DNA from: Candidatus Omnitrophota bacterium
Lineage (GTDB): Bacteria; Omnitrophota; Gorgyraeia; 2-01-FULL-45-10
Assembly (NCBI GenBank): GCA_030695905.1
Contig: JAUYOL010000032.1
Coordinates: 1-34,969, forward strand
Direction: 5' to 3'
Length of the DNA: 34,969 nt
Shown: one piece after another, positions 14,201 through 18,220 of the stretch
How positions within the stretch are numbered: the stretch's first letter is position 1
Layout of the letters: every line of letters begins with the position of its first letter
Program-made: the position numbers and the translations under genes
The notes under the pieces: generated by a model
What the model was told of the DNA's origin: nothing
What the model saw: only the letters and a program-made list of their open reading frames with translations
Databases searched by the model: none

Positions 14201-17200
14201 GTCGGCGCGGGGGCAATTGCTGCAGGCACGGACGGCTGCGGTGGTTGTGTCGCCATATACAAATTTTTGATAACAGGAGTTATTGCTGCAATCGCTATTA
14301 AGGCCGGAAATGCCATGGCGCATATTGCAGCAATCAGTCTGATCCTGACAGCGCCTATATTCCTGCCTTTTGTAGTAACAACCGGCCGAGCAGAAGGCAT
14401 CGCTGTCTCCTGTGTCAGCGTTTTAGGGGCTGCGAGGTCTTCAGCCGCAAGCTGTGATTTTGCTCTTTCAAGCGTCGCGTCATCCCACGTAAGGACTTTT
14501 ATAAAGACATATGCCTGGGCGGCGTATTTGCGGATCCCTGCCGCATATCTATCCAGGTCTGCATCATTTTTTGCGCCAATGTAAAGCTCAAGGTATGACT
14601 TATAGACAGCTATTGCATTACCGAATATATCGGCATAAGCGGGCGGATCGAATTCATCCGGGGTCTGGGCCCTGCCTGAACCTGCCGATGTTTCATATCG
14701 GCCTTTGCGCGGAGTGCCCTCTATCGCATATTGAACAAGATATTCATGATATTTTCGCAATACTTCGGCATCGGTTAGTTTATCAAATTCTGTTTTAAGC
14801 TCATTTACCAGCCCAACCTCATTCTCAACTTCCGACAGCCTTATTGTTTCCAGCCGTATTATAAGCTTATTCAACAGGATCATCATCCCGCGATCGTTCT
14901 GGTAATTTTCGTCTATTGATACGCCTTCTGCTTCAAGCGCTTTTACTACAGATCCCGTTGTAATGTACTTACCATCTCCAAAGTGGGAGTAAAACGCTGC
15001 TGTGCGATCCGTAGCCAACCTGCTCGCAACGGCATCGATCATTGTTTCTGAAGGTATTTGCGCGGGGGCCGGTTCGGCTCGCAACTCTTCCAGTTCTGTT
15101 TTAAAATCCACTCGGGCCTTATTGGCTAAAGCAAAAAGCCGATCAAATTCTCTTTTCCCTACCTCAACATCGTCTGTTTTGAAATTATACGCGCGCTTCC
15201 TCAAGGAATCTTTTTCCTGAATAGCGCCTTTAGCGATGTCGGCGCGCATAATAAGATTTTCTATGGCAACTATGTCTCGCTCTCTTATGCGCCTCTCCAA
15301 AGCATGCCTAATGGCGCGTATCTGTCTTATAATAGGTATAACATCCGGCTTGCTTGGCTCGGTCAGCAGTTGCTGAGCCGGAGCTGCTTCCACTGCCAGC
15401 GGCTCACCACCGACTCTGACGACCGCCTCTGTAGACGTATTTCTATGAACAGAGACCGTCCTTAACATGCCTTCGACAGTTCTTGGACTGGGGGTAGGAA
15501 TAACCCATGTGCCGGCTAATTGCTTATCACCCATATCTATTCTGCCGCGTACGGATTTCTTAACCGCGCTCTTCTCATCGCCTGTTAACCCATTATAGAA
15601 TTGCTTCCTGTTGGCTACCCTTGAAAATTCCGTATCAAAATCTTTTTTAGCTTTATTTTTATTCATTCCCTCTGTGATCGATTCGACCAGCATATCCTTT
15701 GTGGCCGATTCTACCTTAGCGAGCCGATCCTCTATCGATATGGACTGCGTACCTTTGGCCGCGAGTGTCCGCTTCATCCTCTCTTTAAATTTAACCATCT
15801 CTTCGGGTGCCGTTGCCCTATTTTCGATACTACCATCAGCATTTTTCAAAATCGTTCTGTAAATAGGTCTCGGCAATGCGAATACCGTCTCCCCTCCCGG
15901 TGGGTAAGACGGTTCAGAAATCAGGCCCTTTGCCTTTAAAGATTCATACGCGTTCGTATACCCTGCCAGCCACAGCTTCTTAACACTCTCGACATCCCTG
16001 TTTTCTATGGCAGCCTGGCCTAAGCTTGTGATAATGGCGTCTAACAGAAAGCTTTGGGCTTGTTTCGGATCGGCCATGCTATTCTTCAGATAGTTGTCAG
16101 ACAACAGGCTGTACTCGCCTGTCTCAAGAAGGTCTTCATACGGCTCTTTTTTGTTTGTGAGTATAGCTACATACGGACGATCGCCTTTGGATGAATCGAA
16201 TTTAGGCAGGATAACTATGTACGATGTCTCTTTCTGCTTTAGAAGTTGCGTCAGGCCTTTTGTGTGGTAACCGCCTGTGACAAGGGCCGCGACATTCTGG
16301 CCGGTAGCTTGCATCTTGTTTATGGTGTTGGTAAGTATCGCGGAGTTTCTCTCTTCCGCCGTTTTATAGAACGCCAGGGCAGGTTGTATATTCTCGAATA
16401 TAACGCCAAGGTCATAGCCGCCATCGATTGCGACGCCGTATTTGGACAAACCTTCTCTGATAAGGCCGGCTACCGATGCGGCGTCCACTCTATTCTTATT
16501 CGCGACCAGCTCTTCCAGGTCACCGTTGGTCAGCTTCAATTCATAAAGGTCTTTTACAAGAGAAACGAACCTTGAGAAATCATGCAGCTTGCGCTGGTAA
16601 TCATTCGTAAAAAGCTTCTCTTTTATAGAGTCCTCGAATTTCCTTACCTCTTCAAATATCTCGACAAGGTCTATCGATTCGTAAAGCGATATGTATTCTG
16701 TGTAGGTGATAAGGCCTTTGTACGGATCCGGAGCTATACCGTATCTTTGGGCAAGCTCCTGCAGGTATATATAATATTCGCTCTGCGAGATCTTATTCAT
16801 TTTGAACGATAAGCTTTTCAGGACCAGCTGCTCCAGGTCCTGCTTCAGCATCTTCTTGCTTAGCACATCTATGAGAGCGTCACGTTCTTTGTTCGCCTTT
16901 TGGAAATTTATCTTCTTCTCTAATTTCAGAGACTCAACAAGCTTCGCGAGATTCTCGTATCTGGTGTAGCTTATACCGTATCTGGCGGCTAATGTATTTA
17001 CGAGTTCCCATCTATCGCTAAAACTGATCTTGCCGTCCTTGTGAAGGACCGAGTTGCTCTCCAGGGCCATCAAATCTTTTGAATAGGCCTTCTCTTTCAG
17101 GCTGTTAAGATTCGCTGTAAGGCTGGCTATATCCTTTCTGGTAAGCTCATTAATGTCATGGATTTTTCTAAACTGCTCCACGTTTTCAAGATAGAGCGGC

Positions 17201-17826
17201 TTGTCTTCGATACCGTAAAGCGCAACTTCGTGATCCGATGTGATCGAAAAGAATTCACCCGCGGAAAGCTTGCCTTTCTTCATGAAATATTTCGCGGTAT
17301 TCTTGCGGATCTCTTCATCGGGGAATGTCTTCAGGATGGATGTATCGATATAGCCTTGAGAACCTTCTATGGCTACCAGCTTTAGGTCATAGTTAGTTAC
17401 TAATGAGTCGAGTATGGACACTATGGATTCTTGAGCTGCTAATGAGGCGTGGGCGTCCTGGATGTTGATGATGGTCTTATCGCCGCCGTTGGTGGATTTG
17501 TAAACTTCCTTAGTAACGGCGACATCTTTGGGAATGGCTATCCCGCCTTGAGGCGTGACCGGCTGGGGCTTTAAAGCAAAATTCCCGTTTTGTCCTTTCG
17601 ACCAAACGGGAGATCCTTCCTGCGCCCAGACTAAATCCTGATTAACAAAACATACTATCAAAATAAGCGCAATGGCCCGGATCCACTTTTTATTCCGCGC
17701 GCTCTGCCAGTCCATGATAAGAGACTTGCGGCCAAGCTCTTCGCGGGTGGATATCGGGTCCAAATGACTAAAAACCGATAGCGATATTTTTTGAACCGAA
17801 TCTCTTCGGCTCCGCCAAGCAAACAT
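1..17826 (-). CDS. Giant multidomain envelope protein (gene A), 3' end beyond window
   Basis: One uninterrupted frame runs from ATG at 17826 to the left edge, at least 5,942 codons with no stop. The start is well fixed: an in-frame TGA lies at 17844-17842, no other ATG lies between, and a weak SD (GAAGGG, 17843-17838) and a good promoter precede it. Visible layout in residues: basic N-terminus, then hydrophobic 48-62 ending near VWAQ (possible late signal peptide); TIKI/ChaN-like about 115-545; hydrophobic 1163-1187 plus Pro/Thr/Gln linker; lysozyme-like about 1365-1500; membrane segments and GT2 about 1560-2400; signal-like 2410-2434; (alpha/alpha)6 glucoamylase-like about 2436-2890; beta-sandwich about 2920-3050; hydrophobic near 3125-3150 and 3412-3430; Thr/Gln/Pro linker 3453-3509; helical and coiled-coil to about 4700; Ser-rich linker 4725-4771; TolC-like stretch; charged helix near 5123-5190; unrecognised to 5942. 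The ORF is seen directly; the overall function (envelope glycan handling) is inferred. Confidence 0.95.
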   Translation of the reverse strand, partial: MFAWRSRRDSVQKISLSVFSHLDPISTREELGRKSLIMDWQSARNKKWIRAIALILIVCFVNQDLVWAQEGSPVWSKGQNGNFALKPQPVTPQGGIAIPKDVAVTKEVYKSTNGGDKTIINIQDAHASLAAQESIVSILDSLVTNYDLKLVAIEGSQGYIDTSILKTFPDEEIRKNTAKYFMKKGKLSAGEFFSITSDHEVALYGIEDKPLYLENVEQFRKIHDINELTRKDIASLTANLNSLKEKAYSKDLMALESNSVLHKDGKISFSDRWELVNTLAARYGISYTRYENLAKLVESLKLEKKINFQKANKERDALIDVLSKKMLKQDLEQLVLKSLSFKMNKISQSEYYIYLQELAQRYGIAPDPYKGLITYTEYISLYESIDLVEIFEEVRKFEDSIKEKLFTNDYQRKLHDFSRFVSLVKDLYELKLTNGDLEELVANKNRVDAASVAGLIREGLSKYGVAIDGGYDLGVIFENIQPALAFYKTAEERNSAILTNTINKMQATGQNVAALVTGGYHTKGLTQLLKQKETSYIVILPKFDSSKGDRPYVAILTNKKEPYEDLLETGEYSLLSDNYLKNSMADPKQAQSFLLDAIITSLGQAAIENRDVESVKKLWLAGYTNAYESLKAKGLISEPSYPPGGETVFALPRPIYRTILKNADGSIENRATAPEEMVKFKERMKRTLAAKGTQSISIEDRLAKVESATKDMLVESITEGMNKNKAKKDFDTEFSRVANRKQFYNGLTGDEKSAVKKSVRGRIDMGDKQLAGTWVIPTPSPRTVEGMLRTVSVHRNTSTEAVVRVGGEPLAVEAAPAQQLLTEPSKPDVIPIIRQIRAIRHALERRIRERDIVAIENLIMRADIAKGAIQEKDSLRKRAYNFKTDDVEVGKREFDRLFALANKARVDFKTELEELRAEPAPAQIPSETMIDAVASRLATDRTAAFYSHFGDGKYITTGSVVKALEAEGVSIDENYQNDRGMMILLNKLIIRLETIRLSEVENEVGLVNELKTEFDKLTDAEVLRKYHEYLVQYAIEGTPRKGRYETSAGSGRAQTPDEFDPPAYADIFGNAIAVYKSYLELYIGAKNDADLDRYAAGIRKYAAQAYVFIKVLTWDDATLERAKSQLAAEDLAAPKTLTQETAMPSARPVVTTKGRNIGAVRIRLIAAICAMAFPALIAIAAITPVIKNLYMATQPPQPSVPAAIAPAPTISGPAVQLEYESKNWTVSRSIVIDFSYNNQFARLVIQETPNGYSINLPQGVELSNEQKKEVLRNYIVTGQHLGEVKTVIEFMLLKGEYVDTDKVKASNGAYIFLQKAAKHIDRRLKKEGPKAKLYQDRSEVTAQLKISEAQYAAALRGEINRLYGFTRICSKVVYADKNADYQEDMAVLLLLTAIHESDKLENRAQDKNGPAKSLFMIQPRSAKTILAWASRDPMQARLLSHAFGVPVGELLALTEPDISKLLENKSNDISSLLLAMLHYKYYMEKTRPEAYPPTRQLLRNNLSRYAGPWVKFYNKGSRPGALNEFTSSISNSIVQQALPEELQLRSEAPSLRTRLAFSTNNLFPFIIGAAGIISLFGQQANAAIAGVFQSPIANNINIPYGIIAWGLVFSLIIYQLYKRNAQEPKQTSAREQILTSPQRKAGSAWISSAILTIYGLPLIISIPSLFIPLFLGQYAIFAYLSLLLIFGGGRMFLFIAYYIIAHMFILLDLDKFTYRVNSKFFSYRIPEGNYSGKWKTQTIQIPIYMEPWPVIRANLESSIEAVRRYNVETGKPIANIMVNDDGLMQLSDNDPLGLEAKIKEKLSNQEKLTKDEIEFHNRMTFYRSHAGEGFSVIARPKHRSQFAWGTFERRGSFKKGSNLNHSYMLSDLVEKAMGQGMSAEQALAVARSSLVAGQSIFANTFVLGTPRIGELALLLDKDSIVPPAGLMQTVKEFIDDPDLAFTQNSIYVTNAETNWFSALLSHGYEVYIKYLFPVEAHYGFPRMFGHNAFVRKEALKQVGYWNENQVGEDTAFSVAVSQTVNPATGNLYFGRFVQYETLNFGECMRLSLEDLEREIKKRGIAEEAIQGFMRHIERAGFDEYLPLYNVRKSVFKAAMNTEGGLTRKIILSLFLHFESLQSFGEAAPESINADLPRKTKFAHGDTEIILNPISQWIKSGILKPATLSFLKNKQIPWYVKFNFLQGMTIPLESFMPFIFLSINIIFFQLFGSAFFLKLHIGGACVTLFLIGTFLILLSSLTMTMRSNDITKKGGLIWNTFKNFIRIQFQGWVYAGIYFYTSLGAGRYLLGKKVVHMPTPIFDEEGDKSIKEIMSRIITGKATVFALALTVLTMNLVGFYSRLEVNHVTLILGMTGFVAGLFGIIGPFVFETAFVANVNAGVRYYYKSILDIRNRVIEFILKGQRQPQRIQLQPFSLRFLLPIVIALSLAFPATTMSGKSHEPEIIPSATQVSGQVTSEELVAKTLAIQEARTGQLPKNFSTPDEFRKHVLTKTLKLYLTGKAREGLTVFDHYKLNGADLTEGARYSQPELYGLLIKGHLAVIAGEIKDTDLPVAKSRQELLEVIRLVNRIRNPETGLLPWVQMTEDGGIRPDPNQLGRVNILDNAFLIGDMLSVVGALSDSNDPTDQKTIQEATRFTSEIKWNKFFNARKGLFAANYYSDNEEGKKNTEPSGNVIYYDQIYSESLLVYLFGSVLGDVSVKWDQMKYNHRLVQENGIYFYAPELKEGALFQFPYYLYFSHDFNGALLQADQHLISASLLSSYRHGYPIPGSPASDPSANEFNYIHGGVQAIAQDGIQENYAAPLNAGLLYAAHPQHTLVPLSGAYQAEGVFGPFGFADAYQMKDVKPESSQWRVSSNDYFLISGLLAPSTQGNIKRAIQGNPAYRGRYGSLQANFGAVYRFKAFPDQADLAMVSNQQIFRAAVHGGDAAEKLQAIEKDDGAIQLSFPFNGEGDFGFHWFKSEAQVSISGLNQVSFDFKAQKGKVPEKIKIEFHEIKDGREQNYYQFYVEIGKYYKNFGNWQTIEVPIPKPNALLGRKLDVLVLVVEGRVNSNQPAFELRPNFTFSASPAKPESPEGKPARGPIPGWLMAGMGFSGLSALFAAPQTASAAFAGVDIVEAMPGMPVSPVSTLYETIGLGFAVALGLIIIAYFSFKIYARIKAAIILAVLLKKPEISEADEEKFVKIGRLAVPVPPGPTPTVPATLEQAIAGLKIVMASPEWALLSNVSKTIVLNYFFNKYKLSLRDQGGINDWQRLVKITGVKPEAIPIWYDAPQLRRLGLTDAKAVMVFMIEREKAAIAREKAKPEFASQETAQLKIELMKVEGQCAAVTEDMAGIGARMQGLDSKGQLYADLMLQYRLKDERLRQLEAGRKAIESIIRKREAGTPWALFKARVRRVLADRLRGIADTFSMPAPRRALTTIVLCTAIAMTFICMVHASISPATLAAHRFAEKTATTMISQATQPAATQSTTQPVATQPTTAPAAQPAAPVTTQPSAPTTAPAPQPSATQTAGKAEIDYYGNRLKQIEEALRENKVKRFATIIEYAFTDYVRNNINLDLATKEDLEKKILIDTIARTFFEELENRKRAAGVLKSEDIIYAIAKAKDRVDVLLKGRPDSEINVVKSIVEVTLREKASALLEELYKETFFSKIRDSIREKLEAIKQFYAARMEELEKSAATAETTAPIYSDLTVDQVFLRSLDTIDHYTVLEEIAKQEGIVLTAQDKVQLAAIMKLGLVGGIQSGGEVSFYLINPAGPVREDIARYRPVWQRLLTNKAIQDLLNKIYSYQTRYVEAYQKKENYVKMRDEFFSQIEAAARRNVKLQYSDAEIERMRNEIENSIRQQDDVMEDVRKDIKKLLRLKPADNITLSSDFTAWRELSKNIISDSTGKMLKDRYGIVETAESMGELLSNVNSQMATLDYNLKRAEKETSVLLRARLLFGSDGAFGSFLALEFRNDKKTDPMTSFNRAFNGILKFENEVKATRIRREQLSRQAREVGGRITTLEKEAATLAEQVARERLKQYTDSRGQLVPVSAATESSRKYSAVLDQLAMERGNLQNISTELQSLNKGLSFVTAKTPDDHEYDIVYCSGESYWVRGEGIPFMKDYGLDLGLFSARDVSKKRFDVALFGQKEVKPYAILVRKSDGNTRVVENEDNIEKLKISGWKFNTAGVGEEFRLDPKHVEMLERAEKLVRPQPVEGHYVSSGLAGDIRKAHEGSPDIAMARNEVSAVKRTLQAKLAEIPEAHKLKSLLKQREKLEKKFYGAFKKDPSEKVLAEFRGKLDDLEASIDVITNALLKNIQSATANKTDRSALDKLFGNRPTLKVEGFDLEAGMPLTIGGKIKITVGKEYYGEVMLLENARKKAENNVVGLENATTTGVIKIAIELRKAKSACNLADARLSKLAAIKSHLEEAIKDNPANKDELQIELQDTKREASELSVNRDRTNSYYLDLATQYKAFLGVASAADLNINEILSLTPEAMHQRITEIMSNRGLFDGTWMDTDRQLVKETAEIMKYMSLEKIGIPVEMMANTSGFFVAAELFSGEKWKSVLLRREDAGALVKKAQLIYDDVGIALYNQKKSTGLAYNATTSNLQLKKDKLVAARNDVKFVSGKDIIDRKTTLQGTLDTLRAQSDALRAEDEEQDMKAVLLHMDLSKQMSDLYAGAADLTREELRQGEPITVSSISEIKSEDANAAINAVMAGRMAKIERDSRLWSPISTTTSFVSGGFGGIGTQPGGPATDSGTPVIHPLSTASSSSSVKPASSSGTSTSGSSTGSGQQSSTGIILNGGLIFSYDLTKLFFGQDAKIAEKQAALAGLNKKEADLSATEKDIRAASDVETANALVVLAEEQKRDRANDVKIANVPYSQEEKGRESIGPADTLREADAFLKICRDALGIAKNNLQTIRRTTNSDVTVTDDLFRDAMPEFAIMLQQRMLDSSSEDASVKAIEVARAIAGLKIKQAWVDRWLPQIRAEVVASMLDMNIGIEARKEILDGGRLEARQIIERLKAKNIDKEKIERVLGAIYKVDSLFTSLERDLKRLESAETELIISMREYRRQRENFLAKRVNWADYRDAIEKLEKASVEYVIARGVYRGSYAITIANLNSYGITKEEISGYEGKRIRSMPKKVKKLVSGEDLKLKRQREAAEELLAERRRVDAQKREEAQRRADEAAANNEIIEKGIKEKMAQVEAETKKATGKEQAVRPVSESLTRAKLDASKEYRNAVAGLLDALNISYGNDRVLNIDDWSNFFKSHEGAHRLNEAEMIEKLKKMIASYGDLTPEQKKSLREIALRDDQVIRWDKHYESGLSMVQRNNLNYSISVEADGRIKGDNKVRINKDDKGYISLTEIGILSYAVTMNMANPQADPKAVINEIIRYERLGEQERRGELTYDGRAFKDYLEWLKRQAIDLDNKEFYKLPPDSALRKLDNNRVRDIIEKTFGDAHYVFGDGTGQGTVGVWNIFRLINTKAQSDKAKDPYKGFENFMRILKDVARQDDVGLERFYEGFTKEKLSKLPNAARLKALMTKAKSLDPVKDYEELVLVNNEIEQELSILREGQIYGNGIYIIKYALEKNPDIFEALTIRDLIPQEIQRILSFIKEHFHFLTTIKPYIQNVYDMKEPFDVTNPDHIGLLTSFYELSRANGWSTAESVYILKRLADAREEARDFIAMLREGNREGVIFTPTPKNEKDFQDIGFLFGYTFSRINSKGGWNNPAYGNMNERIKNMGKIKHAVEGYYIALGEKPGYKITIDKDPDRSGVNVGRIMAWEDYLSARLSNDVNKLERILKIAGNLGSPEHGIKGLQGGLGSTDADFAIEGLRIGIAQDIVNRSGRWELFFDGNGIAKDAISRREVERLINEVRPNVYRSIKDFIKHDPALSKKQNEWHVAGITMAIARDIVTNYKSWQKFFTSDGTIDADKDKAGTPEGDKQKAQRDTNVKQLFGTVIPNLQE
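3250..3730 (-). other. Gene A: Ser-rich linker and TolC-like (outer-membrane efflux) segment
   Basis: Residues about 4700-4859. SPISTTTSFVSGGFGGIG leads into a Gly/Pro/Ser-rich linker (4725-4771, DNA 3514-3654), then GIILNGGLIFSYDLTKLFFG and long helices with Ala/Glu/Lys. TolC-family proteins have short amphipathic beta strands ending in an L-F-x-G-type turn and then very long helices. The similarity is one of pattern, and the linker inside the strand pair is atypical. If right, it would place part of gene A in the outer membrane. Confidence 0.3.
3740..7300 (-). other. Gene A: long helical / coiled-coil region
   Basis: Residues about 3510-4696 are rich in Glu, Lys, Arg, Leu and Ala with long runs lacking Pro or Gly, for example KLEAIKQFYAARMEELEKSA and EKEAATLAEQVARERLKQY. 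Around residue 3930 is an aromatic, strand-like piece (GAFGSFLALEFRN) followed by long helices. No enzyme motif was recognised. Likely a rod or spacer spanning the periplasm or extending from the cell. Confidence 0.6.
7301..7620 (-). other. Gene A: hydrophobic segment plus Thr/Gln/Pro repeat linker
   Basis: A basic stretch and a hydrophobic helix (3412-3430, LTTIVLCTAIAMTFICMV) are followed by a low-complexity linker (about 3453-3509) built from repeats such as ATQP, TTQP, TTAP and APQP. The DNA of the linker (about 7301-7470) is correspondingly repetitive and can be expected to vary in repeat number. It is a flexible spacer before the long helical region. Confidence 0.8.
8680..9060 (-). other. 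Gene A module: beta-sandwich, possibly carbohydrate-binding
   Basis: Residues about 2923-3049 alternate hydrophobic and polar residues in short strands: GAIQLSFPFN, GFHWFKSEAQVSISGL, VSFDFKAQKG, IKIEFHEIKDG, YYQFYVEIGKYY, WQTIEVPIPKP and LDVLVLVVEG. This is the look of a jelly-roll CBM attached to glycoside hydrolases. It follows the glucoamylase-like domain and is followed by a Pro-rich stretch and a hydrophobic segment. No ligand residues are assigned. Confidence 0.45.
9157..10521 (-). other. Gene A module: (alpha/alpha)6 glucoamylase-like domain
   Basis: Residues about 2436-2890, directly after a signal-like segment (2410-2434). Aromatic and acidic motifs recur between helices: RNPETGLLPWVQMTEDGG, LDNAFLIGDM, NEFNYIHGGVQ and GVFGPFGFADAYQM. 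The last resembles the G-x-x-G-F-x-D-A-x-N/Q signature of the glycoamylase (DUF3131-related) barrels that accompany glucan synthases. Such domains cut or trim glucans. Catalytic acids cannot be assigned by eye. Its position after the GT2 module suggests hydrolysis or editing of the glycan made by the transferase. Confidence 0.6.
10627..12909 (-). other. Gene A module: multi-pass family-2 glycosyltransferase
   Basis: Residues about 1640-2400. Several hydrophobic helices (about 1645-1710) lead into a GT-A type catalytic region: QIPIYMEPWPV, then NDD at 1779-1781, a DKD motif at 1916-1918 (the DxD nucleotide-sugar/metal site) and GED at 2007-2009 (the ED motif of processive GT2 enzymes). More membrane helices follow (about 2165-2380). 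This is the layout of cellulose-synthase-like and cyclic-glucan-synthase-like transferases. A clear QxxRW was not seen. It likely makes or exports a glycan across the inner membrane. Direct fusion to a glucoamylase-like domain recalls NdvB-type glucan synthases, though the order and partners differ. Confidence 0.75.
13327..13734 (-). other. Gene A module: lysozyme-like / lytic transglycosylase-like domain
   Basis: Residues about 1365-1500. The segment AIHES (Glu1396) is followed by RAQDKNGPAKSLFMIQP. Lysozyme-fold transglycosylases have a helix ending in E-S (catalytic Glu) and then a G-P-A-x-x-L/G-x-x-Q-x-x-P type segment, notably in phage-type murein hydrolases. Here the Gln-x-x-P core survives as MIQP. 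If active, it would cleave peptidoglycan glycan strands in the periplasm or on another cell. It is preceded by a hydrophobic anchor and linker. Identification rests on this one motif pair, so it is moderate. Confidence 0.45.
14236..14340 (-). other. Gene A: hydrophobic segment plus Pro/Thr/Gln linker
   Basis: An Arg/Lys-containing stretch is followed by about 25 hydrophobic residues (1163-1187) and then a Pro/Ala/Thr/Gln linker starting MATQPPQPSVPAA. Basic residues, a hydrophobic core and a flexible linker together look like a membrane anchor or internal signal peptide leading into the lysozyme-like module. The same arrangement recurs near 7300-7600. Confidence 0.6.
16192..17484 (-). other. 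Gene A module: TIKI/ChaN-like domain
   Basis: Residues about 115-545 of gene A. The module opens with a strand carrying NIQDAH (His126), followed by VAIEGSQG (Glu154), and near its end has VTGGYH (His521). An early D/H motif, an early E-G motif and a late G-x-H motif after a long helical insert are the pattern of the TIKI/TraB/ChaN/EreA superfamily, some members of which are metal-dependent hydrolases. It follows the first hydrophobic segment, so it would be outside the cytoplasm if that segment is a signal peptide. Family assignment is from motif pattern only and the substrate is unknown. Confidence 0.4.
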
Positions 17827-17891
17827 TTTTTTGATTACCCTTCATAAAAATGTTGTGTTAAGAACTGCCTTTTTGTTTCTATTACATAAAA

Positions 17892-17920
17892 AGTATAACA
17901 TATATATAATATAGAGTCAA
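17892..17920 (-). promoter_or_regulatory. Sigma70-type promoter of gene A
   Basis: On the minus strand TTGACT (17920-17915) is separated by 17 nt from TATACT (17897-17892). This is close to consensus with ideal spacing. Predicted transcription start is near 17885, giving a 5' leader of about 60 nt that contains the GAAGGG SD-like site. It indicates that gene A is transcribed independently and is not a read-through product of gene B. Confidence 0.7.
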
Positions 17921-17955
17921 TGCATGGTATTTGGCTTTTTTGTGTTTTAACTATA

Positions 17956-17986
17956 TTGCAACACATTGAAATACAATGCGTTACAA
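17956..17986. promoter_or_regulatory. Inverted repeat upstream of gene A promoter, possible operator
   Basis: Arms TTGCAACACATTG and CAATGCGTTACAA are separated by AAATA. They pair at 11 of 13 positions. The repeat lies 35 bp upstream of the -35 box of gene A, in otherwise AT-rich non-coding DNA. Its size fits a dimeric regulator site; no regulator is encoded nearby. Confidence 0.4.
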
Positions 17987-18051
17987 TTATTATGAGTGTA
18001 TTCTATTAGGCGTGTAAAAAAGTAGGTCTTGACACTTCCAAATTCCTATCC

Positions 18052-18090
18052 CCAAACCGTTTTACCCACCGGGTGGGTAAAACGGTTTGG
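18052..18090. repeat. REP palindrome copy 1 (upstream of RAYT)
   Basis: Perfect 19-bp arms around a single central G (18071), core ACCCACCGGGTGGGT, outer part CCAAACCGTTTT and its complement. It is the longest and cleanest of the copies. The bases immediately 3' (GGTGGT) also match copy 2, so the two copies flank the RAYT gene in the same orientation. Confidence 0.85.
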
Positions 18091-18162
18091 TGGTATCAAA
18101 TATTTTTTAAAATACTTTGCAACAATTTTGGCACTTTTTACGTCTTATATAGTAGGGACCTA

Positions 18163-18181
18163 TTACCCACCGGGAGGGTAA
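18163..18181. repeat. Degenerate REP palindrome in the RAYT leader
   Basis: TTACCCACCGGGAGGGTAA has 9-bp arms with one mismatch around the central G (18172) and lacks the outer arms of the other copies. It ends 29 nt before the SD of the RAYT gene, so in the mRNA it could form a hairpin near the ribosome site if transcription starts upstream. Confidence 0.6.
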
Positions 18182-18210
18182 ATAATGGTAAGTGGATGAT
18201 AATTAAACAA

Positions 18211-18216
18211 AGGAGG
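18211..18216 (+). promoter_or_regulatory. Strong ribosome binding site of RAYT
   Basis: AGGAGG lies 4 nt before ATG 18221, within AAAGGAGGTTGT. This near-perfect SD fixes the start. Confidence 0.8.
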
Positions 18217-18220
18217 TTGT

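Larger units (their letters stand above)
17827..18220. other. Non-coding interval between gene A and the RAYT gene
   Basis: This interval of 394 bp separates two divergent genes. It holds the gene A leader and promoter (to 17920), the inverted repeat at 17956-17986, a perfect REP palindrome at 18052-18090, a degenerate REP at 18163-18181 and the SD of the RAYT gene. No convincing + strand promoter for the RAYT was found; a TATATAGT at 18146-18153 could serve as a -10 but lacks a well-spaced -35. Confidence 0.7.

Noticed and set aside
18029-18034. TTGACA as -35 of a + strand promoter for RAYT
   Set aside because: No -10-like hexamer occurs 16-18 nt downstream; the position falls in the REP palindrome.
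18128-18143. Sigma54-like TTGGCAC site before RAYT
   Set aside because: The -24-like GG is present but the -12 GC at the required distance is missing.
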